Positions 8,052-16,819 of a stretch of DNA of 17,662 nucleotides are shown here, piece after piece. Location: the NCBI GenBank assembly GCA_002351955.1, contig DEHO01000061.1, forward strand, positions 14,578 through 32,239, read 5' to 3'. Source of the DNA: Flavobacteriales bacterium UBA2798. GTDB lineage: Bacteria; Bacteroidota; Bacteroidia; Flavobacteriales_D; UBA2798. How positions within the stretch are numbered: position 1 is the first letter of the stretch; each line of letters begins with the position of its first letter. The notes below the pieces were generated by a model. That model was not told the origin of the DNA. It ran no database searches and was given only the letters and a program-made list of their open reading frames with translations. The position numbers and the translations under genes were made by a program.

Positions 8052-9380
8052 TTAGATTTCTACCGAAATTTCCAGAACCTCAACCGTTTCAGGATGAGCC
8101 TTGTACCGCTCATCAATCCGGTGGCCGACCACCCACAAAAGCTGATCGCCCGAACAAAGCACCCAGGCCTGTTCCTTTTCTACCAGCGATAGTTTAAGGT
8201 CGATAAAGAAATCGGAAAGTTTCTTTCTTCCCTTCATCCCGAGAGGAATAAAACTATCACCCTTGTGCCAGCGACGCAATGCCAGCGGAAATTCAATTCG
8301 CGATGCATCGAGTACCACATGAAAAGGTGATGTTGGAATTTCGCCAGTGTATTTTTTTCGGCGTATGGTTAAACGAATCGGCTCCTGTAAATTATCGGCT
8401 CCCTCCACAATTTCATAGATCTGCAAATCTTCGGGAGTAATCCGCGTTACCACCACTACCCCCCTGCTCAGGACAGCACGGTGTGTGGATGAAAAAAACT
8501 TTTTTCCGCTGTTGTTCTGATGATGATCGAGCAACTGACGGATGACAGGATAACGAAATCCAAATCCGCGCATCAGTTCAAACAACATCAAACGGGGCAC
8601 AGGACTTTTCATCACATCTTCCATTACAAATTCATAGCCGAATTCGTTTTTTTGGAGAATGCGTCGACGTTCGTCTTCCATGTGAAGTTTGTAATAAGCA
8701 TTCACATCAGCCAGTCGATCCATAGCTTCACCAATCTGCTCAACAGCACCGGAACGGATATCTTCTGCAACAGGAATAAGTTCCATGCGTATGCGGTTGC
8801 GCAAATAATCGGAAGAAGTATTGGAACTATCTTCCACCCATTTGAGCCGGGTATCGTTTGCAAATCCTTCAATTTCCCGGCGATGAAAAGGCAGCAGCGG
8901 ACGAAAAAGTGTGCCTTCAAGAATCCGCATTCCACTTAATCCTTCAATTCCTGATCCGCGCAGCAAATTGATAAAAAATGTTTCAGCCTGATCGTTGCGG
9001 TGGTGTGCTGTAACCAACTGCGAATAGCGTTGTGTACGCATCAACTCACGAAACCAGTCGTAACGCAATTCGCGCGCAGCCATCTGAATGGAAAGGTGAT
9101 TCGTCCCCGCATAGGAAAGCGTATCAAACGAGCGCACCAAACACTCCACATCGTAACGCGAAGCCAATTGCTTCACAAACGATTCATCCCGCTCTGATTC
9201 TTCTCCGCGCAATTGGAAATTACAATGCACGATGGTAAAATTTAATCGCGACCGAAAGAACAAATCAGCCAGTACCACGCTATCTACACCACCGCTTACG
9301 GCAAGCAGAAAATGTTGCTCTTCCAGATGAGGAAGTGCTTCATCAATTACTTTGCGAAATGCTTTTTCGAGTGTATGCAT
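8052..9380 (-). CDS. tilS: tRNA(Ile)-lysidine synthase TilS
   Basis: A 442-residue cytoplasmic enzyme that joins lysine to cytidine 34 of the AUA-reading tRNA-Ile using ATP, changing both codon reading and charging. The N-terminal PP-loop is intact: LLAVSGGVDSVVLAD with SGGVDS at 29-34, then VHCNFQLRGEESERDE and HHRNDQAETFFINLLRGSGIEGLSGM, all characteristic of TilS. The C-terminal part contains the family's substrate-binding region (RRWHKGDSFIPLGMKGRKKLSDFFID). Length is typical. It starts 9 nt after pabB behind an unusually strong AGGAGG site that overlaps the pabB stop, so it is the third member of the hemH-pabB-tilS set. TilS is normally essential, so expression is expected to be constitutive. 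Confidence 0.96.
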   Translation of the reverse strand: MHTLEKAFRKVIDEALPHLEEQHFLLAVSGGVDSVVLADLFFRSRLNFTIVHCNFQLRGEESERDESFVKQLASRYDVECLVRSFDTLSYAGTNHLSIQMAARELRYDWFRELMRTQRYSQLVTAHHRNDQAETFFINLLRGSGIEGLSGMRILEGTLFRPLLPFHRREIEGFANDTRLKWVEDSSNTSSDYLRNRIRMELIPVAEDIRSGAVEQIGEAMDRLADVNAYYKLHMEDERRRILQKNEFGYEFVMEDVMKSPVPRLMLFELMRGFGFRYPVIRQLLDHHQNNSGKKFFSSTHRAVLSRGVVVVTRITPEDLQIYEIVEGADNLQEPIRLTIRRKKYTGEIPTSPFHVVLDASRIEFPLALRRWHKGDSFIPLGMKGRKKLSDFFIDLKLSLVEKEQAWVLCSGDQLLWVVGHRIDERYKAHPETVEVLEISVEI

Positions 9381-9384
9381 AGTT

Positions 9385-9390
9385 CCTCCT
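9385..9390 (-). promoter_or_regulatory. Strong Shine-Dalgarno site for tilS
   Basis: AGGAGG on the minus strand lies 4 nt before the tilS ATG and touches the pabB stop codon. It is the only textbook ribosome binding site I see in the window, where most starts are preceded by A-rich sequence. It fixes the tilS start and suggests high or reinitiating translation. Confidence 0.75.
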
Positions 9391-10550
9391 CAGGACGATG
9401 CGTTCACGGCTTTGATCATCGCTTCGGCCTTGAGCAGACATTCGTCGTACTCCCTTTCCGGATCGGATGCTGCCGTGATGGCGCTGCCTACTGAAAAGGA
9501 AAGATAGCGTTTTTGCCGATCATAAAAAAGTGAACGGATCACCACATTGAGATCGCAATCGCCATTGGCTTTGCGGAAACCAACAGATCCCGAATACCAT
9601 CCGCGACGCGATTGTTCATAACGGGCAATCAGCTCCATCGCTTTCACCTTGGGAGCGCCTGTCATGGAGCCCATCGGAAAAGCAGCCTTCAATATATCGT
9701 AAGTGTTAACTCCCTCGCGTAACTCACAGGAAATCGTGGAAATCATCTGATGCACAGTTGGGAAAGTGTACACCTCCATGAGTTCATCCACCCTAACACT
9801 CGACCGGATGGCAATACGCGAAAGATCATTGCGAACAAGATCAACGATCATTACATTTTCACTTCGCTCTTTCGAATCATTGCGCAATTGCTCACGCAGC
9901 ACCTTATCTTCCTCCTGCGATTTCCCTCTGCGAATGGTGCCTTTAATGGGTTGCGACAGTAAGCGATCGCCCTTGCGTTGTACAAAACGCTCCGGACTCC
10001 CGCAGAGTAAAAATTGTTCCTCCCTGCGCAAAAAAGCAGAAAAAGGAGCGCGGGTAATTGAATGCAAATTGGCAAACACTACAAAAGGATCTACTTCCAC
10101 TTCCTCCGCAAAAAACTCCATGCAAAAATTCACTTCGTAAATATCTCCCTTACGAATATGTTCCTGCAAACTCAAAACAGATTGCAGGTATTCTTCCTTG
10201 CTGATGCGACCGTGAAAATTTATTCTTTTCTGCTTTTCAATTGCAGGAACTAAAAAATCACCAAGCGGTGGTAAAGCAATCGTTGTTGCAGGATGCATCC
10301 ACATAATCGAAGGAACATCCATTCCCTTATCTGACCCGCACTGAATATTTTCAAAAGCCGTATTCAGTTCGTAAGCAAGTGCAAGTACAATATCACCTTC
10401 CGGAATTTTTTCCACCGGACCACTCTCCCATTTTTTTCCGCTGTAAAAAACCGGTTGTGCATCAGGACCACAATTCAGTAGTAAAAAATTTTCTTCACTA
10501 AGGGAAAGTTGTGCATACCATTCGGAAAAAGAGGAAACAGACTCCATCAT
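9390..10550 (-). CDS. pabB: Aminodeoxychorismate synthase component I (PabB)
   Basis: A 386-residue chorismate-binding enzyme that aminates chorismate to 4-amino-4-deoxychorismate, the first step from chorismate to p-aminobenzoate and folate. The catalytic core is complete: GDIYEVNFCMEF (135-146), PIKGTIRRG (201-209), ENVMIVDLVRNDLSRIA (231-247) and FPMGSMTGAPKVKAMELI (291-308). Lys203 in PIKGT is the residue that distinguishes PabB from anthranilate synthase TrpE, which has Ala in PIAGT. At 386 residues it is shorter than E. coli PabB (about 450), as the N-terminal region is reduced. No PabA glutaminase or PabC lyase lies next to it, so ammonia must come from a glutaminase encoded elsewhere or from free ammonium. 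Its ATG overlaps the hemH stop by 4 nt (ATGA), indicating translational coupling. An isochorismate synthase role is less likely given Lys203 and the overall match. Confidence 0.9.
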   Translation of the reverse strand: MMESVSSFSEWYAQLSLSEENFLLLNCGPDAQPVFYSGKKWESGPVEKIPEGDIVLALAYELNTAFENIQCGSDKGMDVPSIMWMHPATTIALPPLGDFLVPAIEKQKRINFHGRISKEEYLQSVLSLQEHIRKGDIYEVNFCMEFFAEEVEVDPFVVFANLHSITRAPFSAFLRREEQFLLCGSPERFVQRKGDRLLSQPIKGTIRRGKSQEEDKVLREQLRNDSKERSENVMIVDLVRNDLSRIAIRSSVRVDELMEVYTFPTVHQMISTISCELREGVNTYDILKAAFPMGSMTGAPKVKAMELIARYEQSRRGWYSGSVGFRKANGDCDLNVVIRSLFYDRQKRYLSFSVGSAITAASDPEREYDECLLKAEAMIKAVNASS

Positions 10551-11551
10551 GATTGCATCGCCAGATCACGCAGGCATTCTACCCAGGTGGGATGATCGTT
10601 CAGACTATTTACCAATTGCAAATGTTCGCCGCCATGTTCTTCAAACATTTCCTTGTAGGCTTCACCGATCTCAACGGTGGTTTCGAGACAATCCGCCACA
10701 AATGCCGGAGAGAAAACAAGCAAACGCTTCACTCCATTTTTTGCGAGTTGCTCAATGGTTTTATCGGCATACGGCTCCAACCAGGGGTCCCGTCCGAGCC
10801 GCGATTGGAAGACTACGGTGTATTCGGAAATATTCAATTCGGCAGCAATGCGTTTGGCCGTATTGTAACAGGTTGCTTTGTAGCAAAATTTATTTTCGTC
10901 GGTGATGCCTTCTTCGCAATGGTGATCCTTGCACGGACGATTATCGAAATACACTTTATCGACATGTCGCTCGGGAACTCCGTGAAAAGAAAATACGACA
11001 TGATCGTACGATTTCAAATCATGTTCACGTCCCCGCTCCACAAAAGCCTGAATGTATTTGGGGTGATCGTAATACTGACTAATCATTTTAATTTCCGGAA
11101 TCACCCACCATTTGCTGATGATCTGCATCGCTTTTTCGAGCGAAGATCCCGTTGTGGAAGAAGCATTCTGCGGATACAGTGGGAGAATAATAATGCGATC
11201 GTAATTGGCGCGACTCATTTTCTCCAGCACACTTTGCATGGATGGATTCTGATACCGCATCGCAAACTCAACCGAATAATTTTCCGGAAGAATTTTTTGC
11301 AGATCCTCCTTCACCTTTAAGCCGTGCAACAACAAAGGCGATCCCTGAGGCGTCCATAGTTTTCTATATTCCTTCGCCGACTTCGGCGCACGAAAAGGTG
11401 CTATGATCAGGTTCACCAACATCCATCGTCCAACAGGATTGATGTCGATGACGCGCCCGTCCATGAGAAACTCTCTCAGGTACTTGCGTACATCAGAAGT
11501 TTTGGTGGAATCGGGGGTGCCGAGGTTGAGGAGGAGGATCGCTGTTTTCAT
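10547..11551 (-). CDS. hemH: Ferrochelatase HemH
   Basis: A 334-residue enzyme that inserts Fe2+ into protoporphyrin IX to make protohaem. Visible family features are the start AILLLNLGTPDS, the LPLYPQNASSTTGSS block (123-136), the SFHGVPERH motif with the catalytic His190, and SPAFVADCLETTVEIG with the conserved Glu290. Length is normal. An insert at about 205-230 carries four cysteines (207, 212, 223, 228) near HH and could hold a metal or Fe-S cluster; this is inference. The ATG lies 6 nt inside the left inverted repeat of the GxxExxY cassette, so sequences in that repeat (GTGGTGAAAAA before the ATG) form the start region of this gene. Its 3' end overlaps pabB by 4 nt, so hemH heads the hemH-pabB-tilS set. 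Confidence 0.96.
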   Translation of the reverse strand: MKTAILLLNLGTPDSTKTSDVRKYLREFLMDGRVIDINPVGRWMLVNLIIAPFRAPKSAKEYRKLWTPQGSPLLLHGLKVKEDLQKILPENYSVEFAMRYQNPSMQSVLEKMSRANYDRIIILPLYPQNASSTTGSSLEKAMQIISKWWVIPEIKMISQYYDHPKYIQAFVERGREHDLKSYDHVVFSFHGVPERHVDKVYFDNRPCKDHHCEEGITDENKFCYKATCYNTAKRIAAELNISEYTVVFQSRLGRDPWLEPYADKTIEQLAKNGVKRLLVFSPAFVADCLETTVEIGEAYKEMFEEHGGEHLQLVNSLNDHPTWVECLRDLAMQS

Positions 11552-11557
11552 TTTTTC

Positions 11558-11593
11558 ACCACTAAGGCACTAAGATCACTTAGGTACACTAAG
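11558..11593 (+). repeat. Left inverted repeat of the GxxExxY cassette
   Basis: Four heptamers lie in a row: CACTAAG at 11560, CACTAAG at 11568, CACTTAG at 11577 and CACTAAG at 11587, giving start-to-start offsets of 8, 9 and 10 nt. The inner edge abuts the stop codon of the GxxExxY gene (11594-11596), and the outer edge is 6 nt from the hemH ATG. Confidence 0.85.
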
Positions 11594-12022
11594 TTATTTT
11601 GGGAGTTCGTTGAAGAGTTCATTTACCATAGGAACAAGTCCGGACTTGGTAATGTTCTCAGAAAAGAAATTTATTAATAATCCTTTGGGTTTTCCTGCCA
11701 GTTTCATGTAAGATAACAACTGCGCCTTATGCACCGGAAGAATCGATTCAACTGCTTTTAGCTCGATAATTATCAGATCTTCCACCAAAACATCGAGTTT
11801 CAAAGCAGCTCCTGCATCCTCGCCTTTGTATAAAACCGGAACTGTTACCTGACGTTTTACTTCAAATCCTTTGGATTGCAGTTCTTTTACCAGGCAGTTT
11901 TCATACACCGATTCCAACAAACCGGGGCCTAGTTCACGATGAACCTCAATGGCACAGCCCACAATCGCATAAGCCGTGTCATTGACATATTGCTGCGTAA
12001 TCCTTAGTGATTCTTTGTGCAC
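11594..12022 (-). CDS. GxxExxY family protein (PD-(D/E)XK nuclease-like)
   Basis: A 142-residue protein with the family-naming motif G34-L-L-E37-S-V-Y40, preceded by VGCAIEVHRELGPG. A PD-(D/E)XK-type core follows: Asp77 in LKLDVLV, then Glu87 and Lys89 in IIELKAVE, and Gln101 in KAQLLSYMKLAG. These residues match nuclease or nuclease-derived folds, but no biochemical role of the family is firmly established. It is about 15-20 residues longer at the N-terminus than I would expect for the family. The frame is closed by a TAA at 12038-12040 and has no ATG, so the most likely start is the GTG at 12022, which lies inside the right inverted repeat; the first six or seven residues (MHKESLR) are therefore encoded by the repeat. 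It lies between lpdA and hemH on the same strand. Confidence 0.85.
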   Translation of the reverse strand: MHKESLRITQQYVNDTAYAIVGCAIEVHRELGPGLLESVYENCLVKELQSKGFEVKRQVTVPVLYKGEDAGAALKLDVLVEDLIIIELKAVESILPVHKAQLLSYMKLAGKPKGLLINFFSENITKSGLVPMVNELFNELPK

Positions 12023-12038
12023 TGAGTGTCTTAGTGGT
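12003..12038 (-). repeat. Right inverted repeat of the GxxExxY cassette
   Basis: On the minus strand the heptamers are CACTAAG (12036-12030), CACTCAG (12028-12022), CACAAAG (12019-12013) and CACTAAG (12009-12003). The offsets are 8, 9 and 10 nt, identical to the left repeat. It contains the GTG start of the GxxExxY gene and ends 8 nt from the lpdA stop. Confidence 0.85.
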
Positions 12039-12046
12039 TAAAGAAA

Positions 12047-13450
<1,404 letters not shown>

Positions 13451-13603
13451 GATGAAAGGTTTTTATGGAACGAAAGTACGCAATAGGCAGCAATGCCGGA
13501 AGAAGTTCCGGTAAACGATTGAAAATAAGTGGTTTTTCATGGGGGCACAGGATAGTACAAGTGGCTTGAAAAAGCGGCTCGGTAAGATCCATGCTCTTTG
13601 CGC

Positions 13604-15823
13604 CTATTGCTTCACCCAACGTGCAAAATATACTTTTCCCTCTTGATCGTGTAGCTTAATGAGGTAATGGCCGTTGGATAAATAGCCAAGCTCCAGATGC
13701 GTTTGGCTTCCCGAAGTTGAAGTTGACTTTACTAATCTTCCTGAAACATCCAAAATCTGAATTTCTCCCATGAGGTGATCATGAACAATCGTTAACCTGC
13801 CATCAGAAGGATTGGGAAATAGATGTAGACCAACTGCAATTTCTTGATTTTCGGTGGATAAAAAAGATTCTGCTTCGGGATTCATTTCTGCCTGTTGATT
13901 TCCGCTTACGTCCGCGGCCCGAGGATTCAAACAGCCATTTGGTGTGCCATCCAGCAACGTGATGAAACCGGTATAATCATGAACCACATTATTACAATCG
14001 ATTAAATTGAGGATATAAAAATAGGTGCCATCACTTAAACAAGGAGATCCTGGATTACACGCCGGCCATCCCTGATTGCATATTCCGTCCCAAATTTTAA
14101 AATCAAAGGAATTGACTATATCCGTTGCAAAATAAACACGCTGGTTAATGTCGCGCACTTCAACTTCATAGCGTTTAACTCCGGTTGCCTGAACTCTCCA
14201 GGAATCATTAACTCCATCAGAATTTGGAGTTATTACGTTAGGGAGAACAACCAGGGAAAAGGTCGGATCATTGTTCCAAAGAAAACTCTGCGTTGCCAAA
14301 TTTGCATCGCATTTGTTGTTTACCTGAACAGATACCTGATAATCTTTGCAAGGATCAATGAGCAGACGCGTTGCATCACTGAAATCAAAATTGGAGAAGG
14401 AAAAACTGCAACAATCAAAATCTGAGTCCGCATAAAAGCATTCTGTTGCGATGACTTGTCCTGTTGACACATCGGTGAGTGATATACAAACCTTCTCTGT
14501 AGATGGGCCTACCTGAGCATCCATAGAGAATACCATATGCGATTGCTGAATATTACTCAATGAAAGGACCGGGTTCGGATCAGGATTGTCATTGTAGTAA
14601 ATGGACACCGGATAATTCAATTGTTGCTCAAATGAAAATGGAGGATTAAATAAATAACCACATACCGAAGTTACTGTTAGCGTATAATTCATTGTACCTA
14701 CGCCGGAAGGGGCTGTGAACGTTGGATTTGGAGAATTGGGGTTGTCCAGATAGGTGGCAGGGCTCCAGGAAAATAGCAAACCAACATCAGGAGGACTTGT
14801 TGGTCCAAGAACAACAGTGGTATTTCCGCACAATTCTAAGGACTGCGGAATAAAAGGCGGGGCAGGACAAGGATTGTTTTCGCAAGGGCCAATTACTGCC
14901 TCAAAATAGCAACCGGGTTCGGTAGAAAAACCGGGTTCGAGCACTACCTGATTGCCGGCGCGGTAGATGATGTTGGAATTGTATTTTACAACGACAGGAC
15001 CATCAATTGTATGTTGGTTAACAGTTAAACCAGCATACAAATCAATGTTTGCTTGATAGATGTTGGTCTCATTCCAATAAATAGTATTTTCCACTGCCCT
15101 AATATCTGCGCATGGATCCTCTTCAAATAGTTGAACATCATCTATAAGTAATTTTGTATATACAGCACCTCCTGAATCATCACACAACCGCAATATTAAA
15201 TTACTAAGATTACTAAAATTATCTCCCATCGGAGCAATAAATGTTCTGACTTCCTCAACCCATTCAAAAGTAGACGTTGTCCAAACTAAATTTGCGTTAA
15301 TTGCCTCCCACTTTTGATTATTATTTGAATTTGAATTCCAGTGCTCACCCCATTTGGTAAAAAAAAATCTTAGGCAACCAGACCCACTTTCTAATTTATA
15401 CTTATACTTTACTACATACCGCCTACCCCCGATTAGACTATAAGGAATTCCATTTTTAACTAATCCGATCCTCAGATTCTCTATTTCTGTGGCCATATGA
15501 ACAAATCTCGTTGAATTGCCTGGAAATACATACTCATTACAAGAAGGGTCAATCCAATCAGGAGTACCATTGTCGCCCAAAAAACCAGGGTTTAATTGTG
15601 CTACTTTCCACCCATAAAGATCATTGTTAAAATTATTCATTCCTTGAACATGAATTGAACCACCAGGGCTGTAATGATTACTACACCCTGGAACGGCTCC
15701 ATTATTTCCAAATTCAAATCCGGGGTTTGGAACAAGATTTGGAGCATTTGGATCTGTCTGGCAAACACCGAGCTGTCCAATTATGATGAACAATACTGAA
15801 ATTACAAGATAAATTATTTTCAT
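13604..15823 (-). CDS. Secreted multidomain protein with CHU_C-like and T9SS type A C-terminal regions
   Basis: A 739-residue exported protein. A signal peptide (MKIIYLVISVLFIIIGQLGVCQ) is followed by a jelly-roll-like region opening with LVPNPGFEFG (30-39) and running to VQLFEEDPC near 238, similar to carbohydrate-binding modules. Residues 240-314 include YRAGNQVVLEPGFSTEPGCYF, a pattern seen in Bacteroidota domains annotated as 3-coathanger stack. A segment with WSPATYLDNPNSPNPTFTAP (353-372) resembles Ig/PKD linkers. PNVITPNSDGVND (528-540) to about 625 matches the gliding-motility-associated CHU_C (type B) domain. The last 75 residues (LFPNPSDGRLTI from 668, ending ARWVKQ) form a type A sorting domain. 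Its ATG overlaps the stop of the upstream barrel gene by 4 nt, so the pair is coupled. The 5' third is clearly more AT-rich than the 3' part. Substrate and role are unknown; polysaccharide binding is a reasonable guess. Confidence 0.85.
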   Translation of the reverse strand: MKIIYLVISVLFIIIGQLGVCQTDPNAPNLVPNPGFEFGNNGAVPGCSNHYSPGGSIHVQGMNNFNNDLYGWKVAQLNPGFLGDNGTPDWIDPSCNEYVFPGNSTRFVHMATEIENLRIGLVKNGIPYSLIGGRRYVVKYKYKLESGSGCLRFFFTKWGEHWNSNSNNNQKWEAINANLVWTTSTFEWVEEVRTFIAPMGDNFSNLSNLILRLCDDSGGAVYTKLLIDDVQLFEEDPCADIRAVENTIYWNETNIYQANIDLYAGLTVNQHTIDGPVVVKYNSNIIYRAGNQVVLEPGFSTEPGCYFEAVIGPCENNPCPAPPFIPQSLELCGNTTVVLGPTSPPDVGLLFSWSPATYLDNPNSPNPTFTAPSGVGTMNYTLTVTSVCGYLFNPPFSFEQQLNYPVSIYYNDNPDPNPVLSLSNIQQSHMVFSMDAQVGPSTEKVCISLTDVSTGQVIATECFYADSDFDCCSFSFSNFDFSDATRLLIDPCKDYQVSVQVNNKCDANLATQSFLWNNDPTFSLVVLPNVITPNSDGVNDSWRVQATGVKRYEVEVRDINQRVYFATDIVNSFDFKIWDGICNQGWPACNPGSPCLSDGTYFYILNLIDCNNVVHDYTGFITLLDGTPNGCLNPRAADVSGNQQAEMNPEAESFLSTENQEIAVGLHLFPNPSDGRLTIVHDHLMGEIQILDVSGRLVKSTSTSGSQTHLELGYLSNGHYLIKLHDQEGKVYFARWVKQ

Positions 15824-16719
15824 TTTTTATAGTTAAGGTTTTTTCCTATTGAAACACCTCCGTATGGATAGTAATTATTTACAAAATCAGAAAAAACATA
15901 AAAGCTAAATCCAGTAAAAATTCCGCTTGAAAAAGAATATTTATACCCCAAAGATCCATATAAATAAAAATATGGTAATTTACTACACTGCCCGTTATAA
16001 TTAGCTGAACAAGAATAATTATCTAATTTAAAAATTGCTCGTATATCAGGCAACAATAAAAATCCCAATCCCACAAAAAAACTTGATTTCTTCCTTTCTA
16101 AAAAAGAGCGATTAGCTTCGGTAATTAAAATGATTTCTGATCCTGGGTCTGAAGAATTTATTAAATAATCGTAGTAATAAGAAATGCCGAATCGGTACCG
16201 GTTAAATTGTTTTTTACCAAAACTAGCCGCAAAATTTAACGAATACAAATAGCCTGGCCCAAATCCTTCTGCAAAAATTTCCCTTTGCTTAGTATCATTT
16301 ATTAAAAGTGAATCAATCATTTCTGGGTTACTATTGATTTTGTTCAGTCCAAAGCGATTTAATAAAAAACTGAATCCCAAACGGGAAGTTAAAAAAATCT
16401 TCTTACCAACTCTTTTCCTATACCACCCGCCGACGGAATAATAAATAGATGGGCCGCCAATCTCCAAATAAACCCCAAAAGTGTTGTCCTCCGGATTAAC
16501 CATTTTTATTAAATCTGTTGAATCTCGAATGCAGTTTCCAAATTTATATTCATGTTCACTATTAAAAAGATATGGGTTAAACCCAATGCACTCTTTGTTA
16601 ATAGAGCCATTAAAAGGAATATAATCAAACCGAAAACCAGTTTGTTTGGATGCCGATGAAACGCAAATACTCAAAACAGAAAACAACATTACTAAAAAAA
16701 CAAACAGCACATTTTTCAT
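15820..16719 (-). CDS. Probable outer-membrane beta-barrel protein
   Basis: A 299-residue protein with a signal peptide (MKNVLFVFLVMLFSVLSICVSSAS). I chose the ATG at 16719 because it gives this clean signal; an ATG at 16731 would add four residues. The rest alternates short aromatic and glycine-rich strands, such as GVYLEIGGPSIYYSVGGWY, FLTSRLGFSFLLNRFG, RFGISYYYDYL, SSFFVGLGFLLLPDI and FYLYGSLGYKYSFSSGIF, as expected of a small outer-membrane barrel. It does not show the opening motif of the PorP/SprF family, so I leave it unnamed. It overlaps the following T9SS protein gene by 4 nt and is expected to be made with it. PorP/SprF-like barrels partner T9SS cargo with CHU_C domains, so an anchoring or export role is a plausible inference. 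Base composition is about 30% GC in sampled lines, against up to 60% in lpdA. Confidence 0.65.
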   Translation of the reverse strand: MKNVLFVFLVMLFSVLSICVSSASKQTGFRFDYIPFNGSINKECIGFNPYLFNSEHEYKFGNCIRDSTDLIKMVNPEDNTFGVYLEIGGPSIYYSVGGWYRKRVGKKIFLTSRLGFSFLLNRFGLNKINSNPEMIDSLLINDTKQREIFAEGFGPGYLYSLNFAASFGKKQFNRYRFGISYYYDYLINSSDPGSEIILITEANRSFLERKKSSFFVGLGFLLLPDIRAIFKLDNYSCSANYNGQCSKLPYFYLYGSLGYKYSFSSGIFTGFSFYVFSDFVNNYYPYGGVSIGKNLNYKK

Positions 16720-16800
16720 ATAGCAAATCATTTATCAATCAAATTGAAAAATTATCACGAAAGATAAATCTTTGTTCATCTTTCATATTAATTCTATTTC

Positions 16801-16808
16801 CAAAATTA
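16801..16808 (-). promoter_or_regulatory. Candidate -7 promoter element for the barrel/T9SS pair
   Basis: TAATTTTG on the minus strand matches the Bacteroidota -7 consensus and lies 81 nt upstream of the ATG at 16719. The nearest upstream TTG leaves a gap of about 26 nt, so the -33 element is weak. It would make the barrel and T9SS genes a two-gene unit separate from the fibre-like gene. Confidence 0.35.
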
Positions 16809-16819
16809 ACAAGGAAAAA

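Larger units (their letters stand above)
11558..12038. mobile_element. Compact GxxExxY cassette bounded by inverted repeats
   Basis: This 481-bp unit has 36-bp inverted repeats at both ends and a single gene filling the middle. The ends match at 27 of 36 positions with no gaps. The unit sits between the lpdA stop (12047) and the hemH start (11551) with 8 and 6 nt to spare. No clear target-site duplication is visible in the short flanks, and no transposase is encoded, so movement would need help in trans. I infer mobility from the architecture alone; a fixed regulatory unit is the main alternative. Confidence 0.55.

Noticed and set aside
10553..11320. 255-residue open frame on the plus strand
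   Set aside because: It lies wholly antisense to hemH, whose motifs are intact, and has no recognisable features of its own.
11558..12038. CRISPR array from the repeated CACTAAG strings
   Set aside because: The units are 7 nt at 8-10 nt offsets with no spacers, and the two groups are inverted relative to each other.
13480..13610. 9-bp inverted repeat GCAATAGGC / GCCTATTGC flanking the gap between the T9SS gene and lpdA
   Set aside because: Too short for a 113-nt separation to exceed chance, and it does not extend beyond 9 bp; no mobile gene lies between.
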